Origin: Flaviflexus equikiangi
GTDB lineage: Bacteria > Actinomycetota > Actinomycetes > Actinomycetales > Actinomycetaceae
Reading direction: 5' to 3'
Length of the DNA stretch: 64,000 nucleotides
NCBI RefSeq assembly: GCF_014069875.1
Contig: NZ_CP059676.1
Coordinates: 1,798,001 to 1,862,000 of the forward strand
Shown: one piece after another, positions 35,055 through 46,036 of the stretch
How positions within the stretch are numbered: position 1 is the stretch's first letter
Layout: each line of letters starts with the position of its first letter
Program-made: the position numbers and the translations under genes
Notes under the pieces: generated by a model
Seen by the model: only the letters and a program-made list of their open reading frames with translations
Database searches by the model: none
What the model was told of the DNA's origin: nothing

Positions 35055-37136
35055 GTGACTACTTCAAGCAATTCCCGGCCGAGCCGGAAGCCTGCAGCCC
35101 AGGATCGTAAGCCTGCCACCTCGACTGCATCAGTGTCGCAGCGCCCCCAGCGGGCACCCTTCGCCGCTGTCGGGCGCATCCCCATCGTCGACGTGTCCCC
35201 CGTGATCGAAGACGGCAGGTGGCCTGCCAAGGCGACCGTGGGAGAAGCGTTCCCCGTCCGGGCAACCGTGTTCCGGGAGGGGCACGATGCGTGGTCGGTC
35301 GAGGCGGTTCTCACGCGCCCCGATGGCACCGAAGCCCAGCGTGTCCGGATGGTCGATACGAGGCCGGGCCTGGACCGGTACGAGGGCTGGCTCGTTCCTG
35401 ACGCGATGGGCCGGTGGTCCTTCCACATCGAATCCTGGTCCGATCCCTACCGCACGTGGGAGCACGATGCCACGATCAAGATCGCGGCGGGTGTCGACGA
35501 GCAGCTCATGATCGATGAGGGAATCACCGTCCTCGAGCGGGCCCTCGTGGGGATGCCGGAGGGATCTGCCGAAGCGACGACGATCGACGCTGCCGTTCAG
35601 GCCTTGAAGGGTGAGGGTGCACCCTCGGAGCTCCTCCCCCACGGCACATCCGATGCTGTCAGGGCAGCGCTCGAGCGCTACCCGCTGCGGGACATGCTGA
35701 CACTGTCTGCCGAGTATGAGGTGAAGGTCGACCGGGAGGCGGCACTCTACGGCTCCTGGTATGAGTTCTTCCCCCGTTCCACGGGAGCCTTCCAGAACAC
35801 TGACGGCACGTGGGTGTCGGGGACGCTGAAGACGGCCGCTGACGAGCTCGACCGGATCAAGGACATGGGTTTCACGGTCGCCTATCTCACGCCGATCCAC
35901 CCCATCGGTTCGACGAACCGCAAGGGTCGCAACAATACTCTGACCGCATATCCCGGCGATCCGGGATCCCCGTACGGCATCGGCTCAGCCGAAGGCGGCC
36001 ACGACGCGATTCACCCGGATCTCGGCACGTTCGACGATTTCGACGCATTTGTCGCAAAGGCTCGTTCCCTCGATCTTGAGGTTGCTCTCGACATCGCCCT
36101 CCAGGCCTCTCCCGATCATCCCTGGGTGAGCGAGCATCCCGAATGGTTCACGACTCGCGCGGACGGCACCATCGCCTACGCCGAGAATCCGCCGAAGAAA
36201 TATCAAGACATCTACCCTCTGAACTTCGACAATGATCCCGAGGGCATCTACATCGCCATCCGCGACATGCTCGAGGTGTGGGTGGATCACGGCGTGACGA
36301 TCTTCCGGATCGACAACCCCCACACGAAGCCTCTCGTCTTCTGGCATCGCCTTCTCCTCGAGTTCGAGGAGAAGCACCCGGAGGTGATCTTCCTTGCGGA
36401 GGCCTTCACGAAGCCTCCCATGCTTCAAACCCTCGGTGCGATCGGCTTCCATCAGTCCTACAACTATTTCGCGTGGCGTAACGAGCGGGAAGAGATCGAG
36501 GAGTACCTGACGGAGCTCGCGTACGAGACGGACCATCTCGTCCGGCCCGCGTTCTGGCCGACCACACACGATATTCTGACGCCGTATATGCAGCGCGGGG
36601 GTGTGCCAGCATTCGCGATCCGGGCGATCCTGGCCGCGACGGGTGCCCCCACGTGGGGAATCTACTCCGGCTACGAGTTGGCGGAGAACATTGCCCGTCC
36701 CGGGGCCGAGGAGCAGATCGACAACGAGAAGTATCAGTTCAAGGCGCGTGACTATGCCCTCGGCGAGTCGACGGGACTCACGCCCTTGTTGACGAAGCTC
36801 AATGCGATCCGTGCCGCACACCCCGCGCTCCAACGCCTGCGCAACGTGACGATCCATCCGACCACGTCGGACAAGATCATCTGCTTCTCGAAGAAGACCC
36901 GCCCCGGGGAGGGCCCGCAGGATACCGTCATCGTTGTTCTCAACATCGACCCGTTCATCACCCACGACGCTCTCATCGACCTGGACCTGTCGGCCTTGGT
37001 CGATGGCTATGATGGTGGGTCCATCACCGTTGATGACGAGCTGTCGGGCGAGACATACACGTGGGGCCATCGTCCGTTCGTTCGTCTCGATCCGCATGGT
37101 TCAGCCGCCCACATCCTGTCAGTGAGGGTTTCGTGA
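35055..37136 (+). CDS. glgE: Maltosyltransferase GlgE (alpha-1,4-glucan:maltose-1-phosphate)
   Basis: 693 residues, GTG start. After a Ser/Pro/Arg-rich leader of about 40 residues comes the beta-sandwich N domain and the GH13_3 barrel with ALYGSWYEFFPRSTG, the nucleophile Asp in IFRIDNPHTKP, and the acid Glu in FLAEAFTKPP. It transfers maltosyl units from maltose-1-phosphate to alpha-glucan. First gene of the operon: its TGA overlaps the treS GTG. It supplies the polymerisation step between Mak and GlgB, both encoded downstream. The leader is longer than I expect but has no signal features. Confidence 0.96.
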   Translation: MTTSSNSRPSRKPAAQDRKPATSTASVSQRPQRAPFAAVGRIPIVDVSPVIEDGRWPAKATVGEAFPVRATVFREGHDAWSVEAVLTRPDGTEAQRVRMVDTRPGLDRYEGWLVPDAMGRWSFHIESWSDPYRTWEHDATIKIAAGVDEQLMIDEGITVLERALVGMPEGSAEATTIDAAVQALKGEGAPSELLPHGTSDAVRAALERYPLRDMLTLSAEYEVKVDREAALYGSWYEFFPRSTGAFQNTDGTWVSGTLKTAADELDRIKDMGFTVAYLTPIHPIGSTNRKGRNNTLTAYPGDPGSPYGIGSAEGGHDAIHPDLGTFDDFDAFVAKARSLDLEVALDIALQASPDHPWVSEHPEWFTTRADGTIAYAENPPKKYQDIYPLNFDNDPEGIYIAIRDMLEVWVDHGVTIFRIDNPHTKPLVFWHRLLLEFEEKHPEVIFLAEAFTKPPMLQTLGAIGFHQSYNYFAWRNEREEIEEYLTELAYETDHLVRPAFWPTTHDILTPYMQRGGVPAFAIRAILAATGAPTWGIYSGYELAENIARPGAEEQIDNEKYQFKARDYALGESTGLTPLLTKLNAIRAAHPALQRLRNVTIHPTTSDKIICFSKKTRPGEGPQDTVIVVLNIDPFITHDALIDLDLSALVDGYDGGSITVDDELSGETYTWGHRPFVRLDPHGSAAHILSVRVS

Positions 37137-38947
37137 CTTCATCTCATCTCTCAACCCATTCTCTCCCCTACGGCGACCTCGGGCGTCCGGGGCTCAGCGC
37201 CGACGACAGGTGGTATGAGACTGCCGTCTTCTATGAGGCGCTCCTGCGCGCCATGGAGGACTCGAACGGTTCCGGGATCGGCGACCTGCAGGGTCTCATC
37301 AACCGCCTCGACTACCTGCAGTGGCTCGGCGTGGACTGCATCTGGATCCCGCCGTTCTATCCGTCCCCGATGAGGGACGGCGGATATGACATCGCGGACT
37401 ATACGGCCGTCAAATCCGAATACGGCACGATGGATGACTTCACGGAGCTCATGGATGAGGCGCATGCTCGCGGCATCCGCGTCATCATCGACCTCGTCAT
37501 CAACCACACCTCCGACCAGCATCCGTGGTTCCAGGCCTCCCGCTCCCATCCCGACGGCCCCTACGGCGATTTCTACGTGTGGTCGGATACGGACGAGAAA
37601 TACCAGGACGCTCGCATCATCTTCATTGACACGGAGTCATCGAACTGGACGTTCGATCCCGTGCGGCGGCAGTATTTCTGGCACCGTTTCTTCTCCCATC
37701 AGCCGGACCTCAACTTCGAGAACCCCGCAGTGCAGGAAGCGATCTTCGATGTTGTCCGGTACTGGTGCCGAACAGGTGTCGACGGGTTCAGGCTCGACGC
37801 GATCCCCTACCTCTTCGAAGAGGAGGGCACGAACTGCGAGAACCTTCCGAAGACGCATGAGTTCATTGCCGAACTGAGGGCGATGATGGATGCGGAGTTC
37901 CCGGGCCGCATCCTCCTCGCGGAAGCCAACCAGTGGCCCGAGGACGTGGTCGCCTACTACGGCACCGAAGACGCTCCCGAATGCCACATGTGCTTCCACT
38001 TCCCCGTCATGCCCCGCATCTACTACTCCCTGCGGGAGCAGCGCGCCACCTCCATCAAGGACATCCTGGCGGCAACTCCCGAAATTCCGGCTGGTGCGCA
38101 GTGGGGCACGTTCCTGCGGAACCACGACGAGCTCACTCTCGAAATGGTGTCGACGGAGGAACGCGCCGCCATGTACGGCTGGTATGCGGAAGATCCGCGT
38201 ATGAGAGCGAATGTCGGGATCAGGCGGCGTCTCGCGCCGCTGCTCGGCAACTCTCGTCCTGAGATCGAACTCGCCAACGCCCTCCTGCTGTCGCTGCCAG
38301 GATCACCGTGCCTCTATTACGGGGACGAGATCGGGATGGGAGACAACATCTGGCTTCCGGACCGTGACAGCGTCCGCACGCCTATGCAGTGGACACCTGA
38401 TCGAAATGCGGGGTTCTCGACCGCCGATCCCGGCAAGCTCTACCTTCCCCCGATCCAATCCCTCGTCCATCACTATCAGTCAGTCAACGTGGAGTCGCAG
38501 ATGGTGCAGCCCTCGTCGCTCCTGCACTGGGTGAGGGGAATGCTCGATATTCGCCGACAGCATCCTGTTCTCGGATCGGGAGCCTTCGAGATCCTTCCCA
38601 CCGACAACGAAGCGGTCCTTGCCTACATCCGCTACGACGATGACGAGACCATTCTGTGCGTCATGAACATGGCGAACACGCCGCGCGCGGCAACGATCAC
38701 GCTTCCGGCACGATATCGCCGCTGGCACGTGACAGATGTGTTCGGCGGGGCCGGGTTCCCTGCGATCGACGAGGATGGTCAGTTCCTGTCCACGCTCGGT
38801 TCGCGTGACTTCTTCTGGTTGACTGTGTCCTCTCCCGATCGCGTCGTGCAGGCACCGGTCGACGGGATGCCAGCATCGGTCGAACCGAAACAGGACCGGC
38901 CCGCACCATCAGCCGTCAACTCTCCGACCCACACCACGAAGGATTAA
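37133..38947 (+). CDS. treS: Trehalose synthase TreS (maltose alpha-D-glucosyltransferase)
   Basis: 604 residues, the normal size. The start is GTG 37133, overlapping the glgE stop (GTGA); a frame open from 37061 is spurious. GH13_16 features: [40 protein letters not shown], the nucleophile in [16 protein letters not shown], the acid in [11 protein letters not shown] and NHDELTLE. It interconverts trehalose and maltose and feeds maltose to Mak. The C-terminus ends in a Pro-rich tail two bases before the next gene. Confidence 0.96.
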   Translation: MTSSHLSTHSLPYGDLGRPGLSADDRWYETAVFYEALLRAMEDSNGSGIGDLQGLINRLDYLQWLGVDCIWIPPFYPSPMRDGGYDIADYTAVKSEYGTMDDFTELMDEAHARGIRVIIDLVINHTSDQHPWFQASRSHPDGPYGDFYVWSDTDEKYQDARIIFIDTESSNWTFDPVRRQYFWHRFFSHQPDLNFENPAVQEAIFDVVRYWCRTGVDGFRLDAIPYLFEEEGTNCENLPKTHEFIAELRAMMDAEFPGRILLAEANQWPEDVVAYYGTEDAPECHMCFHFPVMPRIYYSLREQRATSIKDILAATPEIPAGAQWGTFLRNHDELTLEMVSTEERAAMYGWYAEDPRMRANVGIRRRLAPLLGNSRPEIELANALLLSLPGSPCLYYGDEIGMGDNIWLPDRDSVRTPMQWTPDRNAGFSTADPGKLYLPPIQSLVHHYQSVNVESQMVQPSSLLHWVRGMLDIRRQHPVLGSGAFEILPTDNEAVLAYIRYDDDETILCVMNMANTPRAATITLPARYRRWHVTDVFGGAGFPAIDEDGQFLSTLGSRDFFWLTVSSPDRVVQAPVDGMPASVEPKQDRPAPSAVNSPTHTTKD

Positions 38948-38949
38948 CA

Positions 38950-41900
38950 GTGCTAGAGAACGATCTCGTCGAATGGCTCCCCAAGCAGCGCTGGTTCGCG
39001 TCAGCTGACGGCTCCGACTCCGTCACGATCCGCGGGCGGTGGGTGCTGACGGATGGGGATCCGCGAGTCGAGATCCTCCTCATCGAGTCTGGATCATCAA
39101 CATACGTCGTGCCTCTGGTCTTCTCCACGACCAGCTTCACCCACGACCTCGTGGGCAGGGATCGCAACCAGCTTGTCTACGACGCAACCGATCTGCGGTA
39201 CGGACAGAGGGTGCTCCTCGAGACGGCGACCTCGACATGGGTGGAAGGGCACGGGGATTGCGGCTCGCTCACCGGCAGCGCGGAGGGCCCCGTCGGCACC
39301 ATAGCGTCGTCGAAGAAGTTCACCGGGGAGCAGTCGAACACGTCCATCATGTTCGACATGACAGACGGTTCCTCGATCATTCTCAAGATCTTCCGCGTGC
39401 TCAATGACGGGCTCAACCCTGACGTGATCCTCACGCGGGCGCTTGCCGAGGCCGGATCCCCTCATGTTGCGGCACCGCGGGGCTCCACGCTGGGCACCTG
39501 GCGCGAGGATGGTCGTGAGGTCACAGGCCATCTCTGTGTCGCCCAGGAGTTCCTCCCCGGGGCCCGTGACGCGTGGGTCGTCATGGTGGACCAGGGCCAG
39601 CAGGGCATCGTCGACCGCGACTCGATCGCGAAGCTGGGCGAAGCGACGCGTGCTGTTCACGCGACTCTTGCCGATGTCATGCCCACCGTGGACGTGACGG
39701 AGGAGGAGCGCCGCTCCCTCGTCGACGCGTGGCGGCGCAGAGCAGGCGAGGCCATCACACAGGTCCCCTCCCTGATCTCGCGTGCCGCCGAGATCGGTGC
39801 CGTCTTCGACGCCGCACTGACCTGCCAGTGGCCTGCCCTTCAGCGCATCCACGGCGACTACCACCTCGGCCAGGTGCTGGAGGTGCCGGACCGGGGGTGG
39901 GTTGTCCTCGACTTCGAGGGTGAGCCGCTGCGCCCCCTGGCGGAGCGGGCGGCACCCGATCTTGCGCTCCGCGACGTGGCTGGCATGCTCCGTTCGTTCG
40001 ACTATGTCGGCGGTCATCTCATCCGTAACGGAATCGAGCCCGACAGTGCGCGGGAGTGGGTCGATGAGGCTCAGGCCGCGTTCCTGTCCGGCTACGGGAG
40101 GCTGCCCGCGGGTTCGGGCGATCTGCTGCGCGCCCTCGAACTCGACAAAGCACTGTACGAGGTGTCGTACGAGGTGGCGCACAGGCCCGACTGGCTTGAT
40201 GTGCCGCTCGCCGGAATCGACACGATTCTCGGCCCCGAGGATGTCACATCGGACGGACACCCCGCCCACGCGGAGGCAGCCCACGTACCCGCGGAGGTCC
40301 CCGGCCCACTGCCCGCCGCGGGGCACGAACAGCCAGAGCCTGCCCCGCCGTCTGCACCCACGCCATTCGGCGCCGGAGCAGACGTAGACGGACTAGCATC
40401 GAATCAACAGGGGAAAGAGGTCATCATGAAGCATGTTCCAGGAGAAGTTTCGCCGGACGTTCTCGCGTCCGTGGCATATGGCGACTACCACGCCCCGCAC
40501 GATATTCTCGGCCCACATCTTGTCGACGGCACGCTGACCATTCGAGTCATCCGTCATCTCGCCGTGTCCGTCACGATCATCACGGAGTCCGGAGAGTTCG
40601 AAGCGGAACACGAATACAACGGCGTGTGGGTTGCGGCGTTCGGCGCCGACAAGGTCCCGGACTACCGTGTCCGAGCGACATACTCGGAGCAGCTCGTCAC
40701 GACAACAGACGATCCGTACAGGTTCCTGCCCACGATCGGCGAACTCGACCTCTACCTCTATGGGGAGGGCCGCCACGAGCAGCTGTGGCGTGTCCTCGGC
40801 TCTCACGTGAGGGAATACGACTCCCCGCTCGGGGTCACGAGAGGCGCCTCGTTCGCAGTGTGGGCGCCCAATGCTCGAGCGATACGGGTTGTCGGCGACT
40901 TCAACCATTGGAGCGGGAAAGCGCACGCTATGCGCAGCCTGGGTTCCTCGGGCGTGTGGGAGCTCTTCATCCCGGGCGCTGAAGCAGGCCAGGGCTACAA
41001 GTACGAGATCCAATACCAGGACGGCTCCTGGCATCAGAAGGCGGACCCGATGGCACGTCGGACGGAGCTGCCTCCGCTCACCGCGTCTGTCATCACGAAG
41101 GCGGAGTTCGAGTGGGACGATGATGAGTGGTTGGATCGCCGCACGGCGACCAACCCCCTGACCGGCCCCGTCTCCATCTACGAAGTCCATCTCGGCTCGT
41201 GGCGTCTCGATCTCGACTTCAGGGAGCTCGCGGAACAGCTCGTCGGACATGTCACCTACCTGGGATTCACCCACGTGGAGTTCATGCCTGTCGCAGAACA
41301 CCCGTACGGTCCGTCCTGGGGCTACCAGGTGACGTCCTATTATGCTCCGACGGCACGGTTCGGGACGCCCGATGAGTTCCGCTATCTCGTCAACGCCCTC
41401 CACAAGGCCGGCATCGGTGTCATCATGGACTGGGTTCCGGCCCACTTCCCGAAAGACGCATGGGCGCTGGCACGCTTCGACGGCACTCCCCTCTACGAGG
41501 ATCCGGATCCGTCCCGCGGGGAGCACCCCGACTGGGGAACTCTCATCTTCAACTACGGTCGCCACGAGGTGCGCAACTTCCTCGTCGCCAACGCCCTGTA
41601 CTGGCTGGAAGAGTTCCACATCGATGGCATCCGTGTCGATGCTGTCGCCTCTCTCATCTACCTCGACTATTCCCGCAAGGAAGGCCAGTGGCGTCCCAAC
41701 ATCTATGGCGGGCGCGAGAACCTGGAGGCGATCGCCTTCCTTCAGGAGACGAACGCGACCGCCTACCGGAACCATCCCGGCATCATGATGATCGCTGAAG
41801 AATCCACGTCGTGGCCGGGCGTGACGGCCATGACCGATGGTGGTGGACTCGGCTTCGGACTGAAATGGAACATGGGGTGGATGAACGACACTCTCAGGTA

Positions 41901-42624
41901 CCTGGCTGAGGAACCCATCAACCGGCGATACCACCACGGAGAGATCACGTTCTCGCTCGTCTACGCGTTCTCGGAGCAGTTCCTCCTGCCGATCTCACAC
42001 GATGAGGTCGTCCACGGCAAGGGCTCCCTGTATTCGAAGATGCCGGGCGATGATTGGCAGAAGCGCGCAGGCGTTCGCTCACTCCTCGCCTACCAGTGGG
42101 CACATCCCGGCAAGCAGCTCCTCTTCATGGGTCAAGAGTTCGCTCAGATCAGCGAATGGAGCGAGTCGAAGGGCCTCGACTGGTGGCTGACAGACAACGC
42201 CAACCACGATCAGGTGATGGCGATGGTCGCCGATCTCAACAAGGTTTATGTCGAGCATCCCGCGCTCTGGTCGGATGACTTCAGCAACCATGGCTTCGAA
42301 TGGATCGACGTCTCCGACGGTGACCACAACACCCTGACGTTCCTGCGCAAGTCTGCCGATGAGCAGGACTGGCTCGTCGCGATCGTCAACTTCGCGGGAA
42401 CACCACACGAGAACTATCGTGTGGGACTTCCCTTCCCGGGCGAATGGGACGAGGTGCTCAACACCGACGATCTCAAGTACGGCGGTTCCGGTGTCACCAA
42501 CGGCATCGTTAACGCCGAGCCGATCGGCTGGAACGGACGCGCCCACTCGGCGGCCCTGCGGGTTCCCCCGCTCGGCGTGGTCTACCTCAGCCCGAAGGAT
42601 GCTCGGAAGCCCCAGCTGCCGTAA
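38950..42624 (+). CDS. mak-glgB: Maltokinase (Mak/Pep2) fused in frame to 1,4-alpha-glucan branching enzyme GlgB
   Basis: A single 1224-codon frame joins two enzymes. Residues 1 to about 440 are maltokinase: the N-cap [11 protein letters not shown], then [14 protein letters not shown] and [12 protein letters not shown], the kinase HGDYHLGQ and DFEGEP motifs; it makes maltose-1-phosphate. A Pro/Ala/Glu linker (about 440-490) follows. Residues 493-1224 are GlgB: CBM48 domains, then the barrel with [31 protein letters not shown] and [10 protein letters not shown]. An ATG at 40426 (residue 493) is preceded by GGGGAAAGAGG with ideal spacing, so a separate 732-residue GlgB is probably also made. 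GTG start at 38950, two bases after treS. Confidence 0.92.
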   Translation: MLENDLVEWLPKQRWFASADGSDSVTIRGRWVLTDGDPRVEILLIESGSSTYVVPLVFSTTSFTHDLVGRDRNQLVYDATDLRYGQRVLLETATSTWVEGHGDCGSLTGSAEGPVGTIASSKKFTGEQSNTSIMFDMTDGSSIILKIFRVLNDGLNPDVILTRALAEAGSPHVAAPRGSTLGTWREDGREVTGHLCVAQEFLPGARDAWVVMVDQGQQGIVDRDSIAKLGEATRAVHATLADVMPTVDVTEEERRSLVDAWRRRAGEAITQVPSLISRAAEIGAVFDAALTCQWPALQRIHGDYHLGQVLEVPDRGWVVLDFEGEPLRPLAERAAPDLALRDVAGMLRSFDYVGGHLIRNGIEPDSAREWVDEAQAAFLSGYGRLPAGSGDLLRALELDKALYEVSYEVAHRPDWLDVPLAGIDTILGPEDVTSDGHPAHAEAAHVPAEVPGPLPAAGHEQPEPAPPSAPTPFGAGADVDGLASNQQGKEVIMKHVPGEVSPDVLASVAYGDYHAPHDILGPHLVDGTLTIRVIRHLAVSVTIITESGEFEAEHEYNGVWVAAFGADKVPDYRVRATYSEQLVTTTDDPYRFLPTIGELDLYLYGEGRHEQLWRVLGSHVREYDSPLGVTRGASFAVWAPNARAIRVVGDFNHWSGKAHAMRSLGSSGVWELFIPGAEAGQGYKYEIQYQDGSWHQKADPMARRTELPPLTASVITKAEFEWDDDEWLDRRTATNPLTGPVSIYEVHLGSWRLDLDFRELAEQLVGHVTYLGFTHVEFMPVAEHPYGPSWGYQVTSYYAPTARFGTPDEFRYLVNALHKAGIGVIMDWVPAHFPKDAWALARFDGTPLYEDPDPSRGEHPDWGTLIFNYGRHEVRNFLVANALYWLEEFHIDGIRVDAVASLIYLDYSRKEGQWRPNIYGGRENLEAIAFLQETNATAYRNHPGIMMIAEESTSWPGVTAMTDGGGLGFGLKWNMGWMNDTLRYLAEEPINRRYHHGEITFSLVYAFSEQFLLPISHDEVVHGKGSLYSKMPGDDWQKRAGVRSLLAYQWAHPGKQLLFMGQEFAQISEWSESKGLDWWLTDNANHDQVMAMVADLNKVYVEHPALWSDDFSNHGFEWIDVSDGDHNTLTFLRKSADEQDWLVAIVNFAGTPHENYRVGLPFPGEWDEVLNTDDLKYGGSGVTNGIVNAEPIGWNGRAHSAALRVPPLGVVYLSPKDARKPQLP
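40411..40428 (+). promoter_or_regulatory. Internal ribosome binding site and start for GlgB
   Basis: GGGGAAAGAGG followed by TCATC and ATG (40426-40428), inside the mak-glgB frame. It looks like the ancestral glgB start, kept after loss of the maltokinase stop codon. It would allow free GlgB in addition to the fusion. Confidence 0.6.
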
Positions 42625-42626
42625 AC

Positions 42627-42652
42627 GGAGGTGCCCCGCTGGGGGCACCTCC
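42627..42652. terminator. Terminator after the GlgE operon
   Basis: Eleven-bp perfect stem (42627-42637 with 42642-42652) with a GCTG loop, two bases after the glgB stop; it also serves the convergent helicase gene. Confidence 0.85.
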
Positions 42653-42682
42653 TCCGGCTCATAGCCGCAGAATAGCCTGCTG

Positions 42683-45600
42683 TCAGGCGGCTACCCTCGC
42701 GACGTTGAAGAGCTCCGCCGGCATCGCCCTCTCGAGCTTCCACGTGATGTGCATGGGCTGTGAGCCCTCGTGGTCCATGTAGGAGACGGGGCCGAGGAAG
42801 ACGTAGGGCTCGATTCCATCTGGGATCTCCTGGCTGGTCTTCGTCCTGCGCACGAAGAGGAGCGGGGTGCGCGCGTCCTCCCCCAGACCCCGATACATGA
42901 GCCCCTTCCTGCTGTCCGGAGTTGTCGAGTTCTGCGAGTCCCACGCGAATTCCCGATCGGTCAGTGCGTAGTCCTTGTACATCGTCTGAGGCGAATAGTG
43001 CTTCTCGTTCTTCTCGAGAGTCACGAGGAGAGCGACAGCATCCACTGTCGCAGACTCGAGGACGCCCTCGACGAACGACGAGGGGATGCGGGACGTTTCG
43101 TGAGCGGCGAGACCGGCGAAGAGTTCTTCGCGCGAGTAGACGCCGTGCGTCATCAGCGGCGATTTCCCTTCGAGTAGACGTTCGGGGCGGATCACCCGCC
43201 GCTCGGTTTCCTCGACGATCCGCCATACCTGCTCGAGTTCATCCGCGACAGCCGGATAGCGTCGCAGCCTCTCAAGCGCCTCATCAAGGGTGAACCTTTC
43301 GGATGATGGAGTGAACCTTCCCGTCATCCACACCGAGAACACGAGCATCCATGCAAGGCGCCGTTCCACCTCCCCCATGCCCCGTTCGCTCTGTGTTCCG
43401 CGGAGAAGACGCAGATAGCCCGTCTGGCGCACGGGGTCGTTGACGTGGGTCAAGGCGTGGACTCGGTTGTTGATGTCGATGAACGCGTCGTCTGCGAAGA
43501 GGTCGGCCAGACTGTCCTCGACGCCGGACTGTGAGAGCGCATAGTTCCAGGTGCATCGAATGGCTTTTCCGCCTCGGGATCTCGACTGCTTCCCCCGATA
43601 GATCGTCGCGAAGCTGTGACCATAGGCTAAGAGGAAATCGGGGAGGAACTCGACGGGCCGCCTCGTACCGTCGGACACCACAAGCTCTCGGACCTGCTCG
43701 AACAGTTTCGGGCGGGAGATCGACAGGGACTGCTTGATGTTCGCAATCACGTGCTGCTGTGTGATCTCGTCGAGCTCGACGCTGCACCCGGCCGGGAGGT
43801 CCGGGAAGCCGCCCGTGACGGCATGTGCGGTCAATCGCCCGCCCCTCACAAAAGCCTTATATTTTTTCTCGAACCTGTACAGCCCTGAATGGTTGCCGAC
43901 GAAGTCGAGAACGGTGAGCACGCTCTTTCGCGGTGCTCGGCGCAGGCCGCGTCCCAGCTGCTGCTGGAACAGTGTCGGCGATTCGGTCGGCCGGAGCATG
44001 AGGAGCGTGTCGACGTCGGGGATATCCACGCCTTCGTTGAAGATGTCGACGGTGAAGATCACGGCTAGCGGATCATCGTCGGATCGGAGCCTCTCGATCG
44101 CATCGATTCGGTCCGCCTCCGGGTCTTCGCCGACGAGCGACACGGCCGCTATTCCGAGCCGGTTGAAGGCCTCCGCCATGAAGCGCGCGTGAACCTTGGA
44201 GGCGCAGAAGCCGAGCGCCTTCATGCGCTTCGGGTCCGCCACCTTGAGATCGAGCTCTTCGGCAATGATGCGGAGGCGCGTCTTGCCCTGGGAGCCTTCC
44301 TCATCGTCGACATAGATCTGGTTGAGCGCTTCCGTCTCGTATGCTCCGCGGGTGACCTTGAGCCGTGACAGGTCGGTGCCATCATCGATCCCGAAATAGT
44401 GGAAGGGCACGAGCAGGTCCGCGTCGAGAGCATCCCACAGTCTGAGCTCTGTCGCGATCCTGCCGTCGAAGAACTCCTCGGCAACGTCAACACCGTCACC
44501 GCGCTCGGGGGTGGCAGTGAGACCGATGAGCTCCTTCGGTTCCAGATAGTCGAGGACCGCGCGATAAGTTGCCGCATCGGCGTGGTGGAACTCGTCGATG
44601 ATGACGATATCGAAGTGATCGCGCGGGAGGGACGTGAGCCAGCCGCGACTCAGGGACTGTATCGATGCGAAGACATGGTTCGTGTCCCTCGGGCGTGCAC
44701 CGCCGACCAGCATGTCGCCGAAGGACCGCTTCCTCATGACGGCCTGGAACGCCTGCCTGGCCTGGGTGAGGATCTTCTCCCGGTGGGCGACGAAAAGGAG
44801 GGTCGGACTGTGGAGCGTCTCTGAGAGCGCACGGAAGTCAAGAGCTGACAGGATCGTCTTCCCTGTACCGGTCGCCGCGACGACGAGGTTCCTGTGATGA
44901 CCTCTGCTTCGCTCTGCCGCGAGGTGGTCGAGCATGAGGGCCTGGTGCGGACGCGGGTAGACGTCGAGGAATGTCATATCCAGCGCGGCGAGTGTGCGCT
45001 TGTCACCGTCCGTCGCCCGTCGCAGTGCTCTGTCGAGTTCGTCTCGCTGATCTGGCTCGTACGTGACGAACTCGGGGTTGCTCCAGTAGCTGTCGAACGT
45101 CGCGCGAAACTGCGACAGGACCCCTGGGGTCAATGCGTTCGAGAGGCGTACGTTCCACTCCAACCCGTCAGTCATCGCCGCCGCGGACAGGTTGGACGAT
45201 CCGACATATCCCGTGCTGAACCCCGAATCCCTCTCGAAGAGCCAGGCTTTGGCGTGAAGACGCGTCGTCGTGGTCAAGTAGCTGACCTTTACCTCCGCCC
45301 CCATGTCATGGAGGATGTGAACCGCTTTCGCGTCTGTCGCACCCATGTACGTTGTCGTGATGACCCTCAATGGCACGCCCCGCGCACGAAGCTCCGCCAA
45401 CGCCTTCCATAGGACGTTGATGCCGCTGACCTTGAGGAAGGAGCAGAGCAGATCGACTCTATCGGCGCTCGCCATCTCCCTCACGATCTCTCGGCTGAGT
45501 GACGGCTGCTGCGGCCCATTCGTCAAGAGAGCAGCATCCGATAGCGGTGTCTCGGGACGTAGGATCCGGCGTGACTGAGAGGGCCGGAGCGCGACAAGCT

Positions 45601-45874
45601 GCCTCAGCTCTCCCTTCGCACCCCAACGGATCGCATCGTCAGGCTGAATACCCGCGAGGGCCTGGTTCACGATGTCAACGCGATCCTTTTTATCCGCTAG
45701 CTTCAGCCGTTGCTCCAGCTGCGCCGCAACGTAGCGGGACAGAACAGATATTCTTTCGGCCTCATCGACCTCGGCCCAATCTGCCTGTGCCTGCGGAGGA
45801 AAACGGTGAGTGGGCAGCGCTGCCGACTCGACGAGCTCGTATAGTCCGAAGGGAAGCGCATCATCGTCGTTCAT
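42683..45874 (-). CDS. PLD-nuclease / SF2 helicase / DUF3427 protein
   Basis: 1063 residues in three parts. A phospholipase-D-like domain (about 140-280) shows the HxK motif in RLHAKAWLFERDSGF followed by YVGSSNLS. A DEAD/DEAH helicase core follows: VVAATGTGKTILSALDF, IIDEFHHADAATYR, LIGLTATPERGDG, and the second RecA half with GRGLRRAPRK. The C-terminal third is DUF3427. This architecture resembles restriction-like DNA nuclease-helicases and is often found near defence genes, but no partner methylase is encoded here. It stands alone between the GlgE operon and the LacI gene. Start ATG 45874 has only a weak SD. Confidence 0.85.
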   Translation of the reverse strand: MNDDDALPFGLYELVESAALPTHRFPPQAQADWAEVDEAERISVLSRYVAAQLEQRLKLADKKDRVDIVNQALAGIQPDDAIRWGAKGELRQLVALRPSQSRRILRPETPLSDAALLTNGPQQPSLSREIVREMASADRVDLLCSFLKVSGINVLWKALAELRARGVPLRVITTTYMGATDAKAVHILHDMGAEVKVSYLTTTTRLHAKAWLFERDSGFSTGYVGSSNLSAAAMTDGLEWNVRLSNALTPGVLSQFRATFDSYWSNPEFVTYEPDQRDELDRALRRATDGDKRTLAALDMTFLDVYPRPHQALMLDHLAAERSRGHHRNLVVAATGTGKTILSALDFRALSETLHSPTLLFVAHREKILTQARQAFQAVMRKRSFGDMLVGGARPRDTNHVFASIQSLSRGWLTSLPRDHFDIVIIDEFHHADAATYRAVLDYLEPKELIGLTATPERGDGVDVAEEFFDGRIATELRLWDALDADLLVPFHYFGIDDGTDLSRLKVTRGAYETEALNQIYVDDEEGSQGKTRLRIIAEELDLKVADPKRMKALGFCASKVHARFMAEAFNRLGIAAVSLVGEDPEADRIDAIERLRSDDDPLAVIFTVDIFNEGVDIPDVDTLLMLRPTESPTLFQQQLGRGLRRAPRKSVLTVLDFVGNHSGLYRFEKKYKAFVRGGRLTAHAVTGGFPDLPAGCSVELDEITQQHVIANIKQSLSISRPKLFEQVRELVVSDGTRRPVEFLPDFLLAYGHSFATIYRGKQSRSRGGKAIRCTWNYALSQSGVEDSLADLFADDAFIDINNRVHALTHVNDPVRQTGYLRLLRGTQSERGMGEVERRLAWMLVFSVWMTGRFTPSSERFTLDEALERLRRYPAVADELEQVWRIVEETERRVIRPERLLEGKSPLMTHGVYSREELFAGLAAHETSRIPSSFVEGVLESATVDAVALLVTLEKNEKHYSPQTMYKDYALTDREFAWDSQNSTTPDSRKGLMYRGLGEDARTPLLFVRRTKTSQEIPDGIEPYVFLGPVSYMDHEGSQPMHITWKLERAMPAELFNVARVAA

Positions 45875-46036
45875 AAGCGCAGCCTAGCAATGAGAGCTGC
45901 AGGTTTCCGCTCCGATCGCCGCTCGTTTCATCGCGACCACGCGTGGCAAACAGCGGTATTCCTCCGGTCTATCATCCCCGCCGTTCCATTCCGTTGCAGT
46001 CCGTTACACTGGGCACAACTGAATGGTGAGGGGATA

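Noticed and set aside
40393-41937. 514-codon minus-strand frame opposite glgB
   Set aside because: Shadow of the GlgB coding sequence; no motif or start support.
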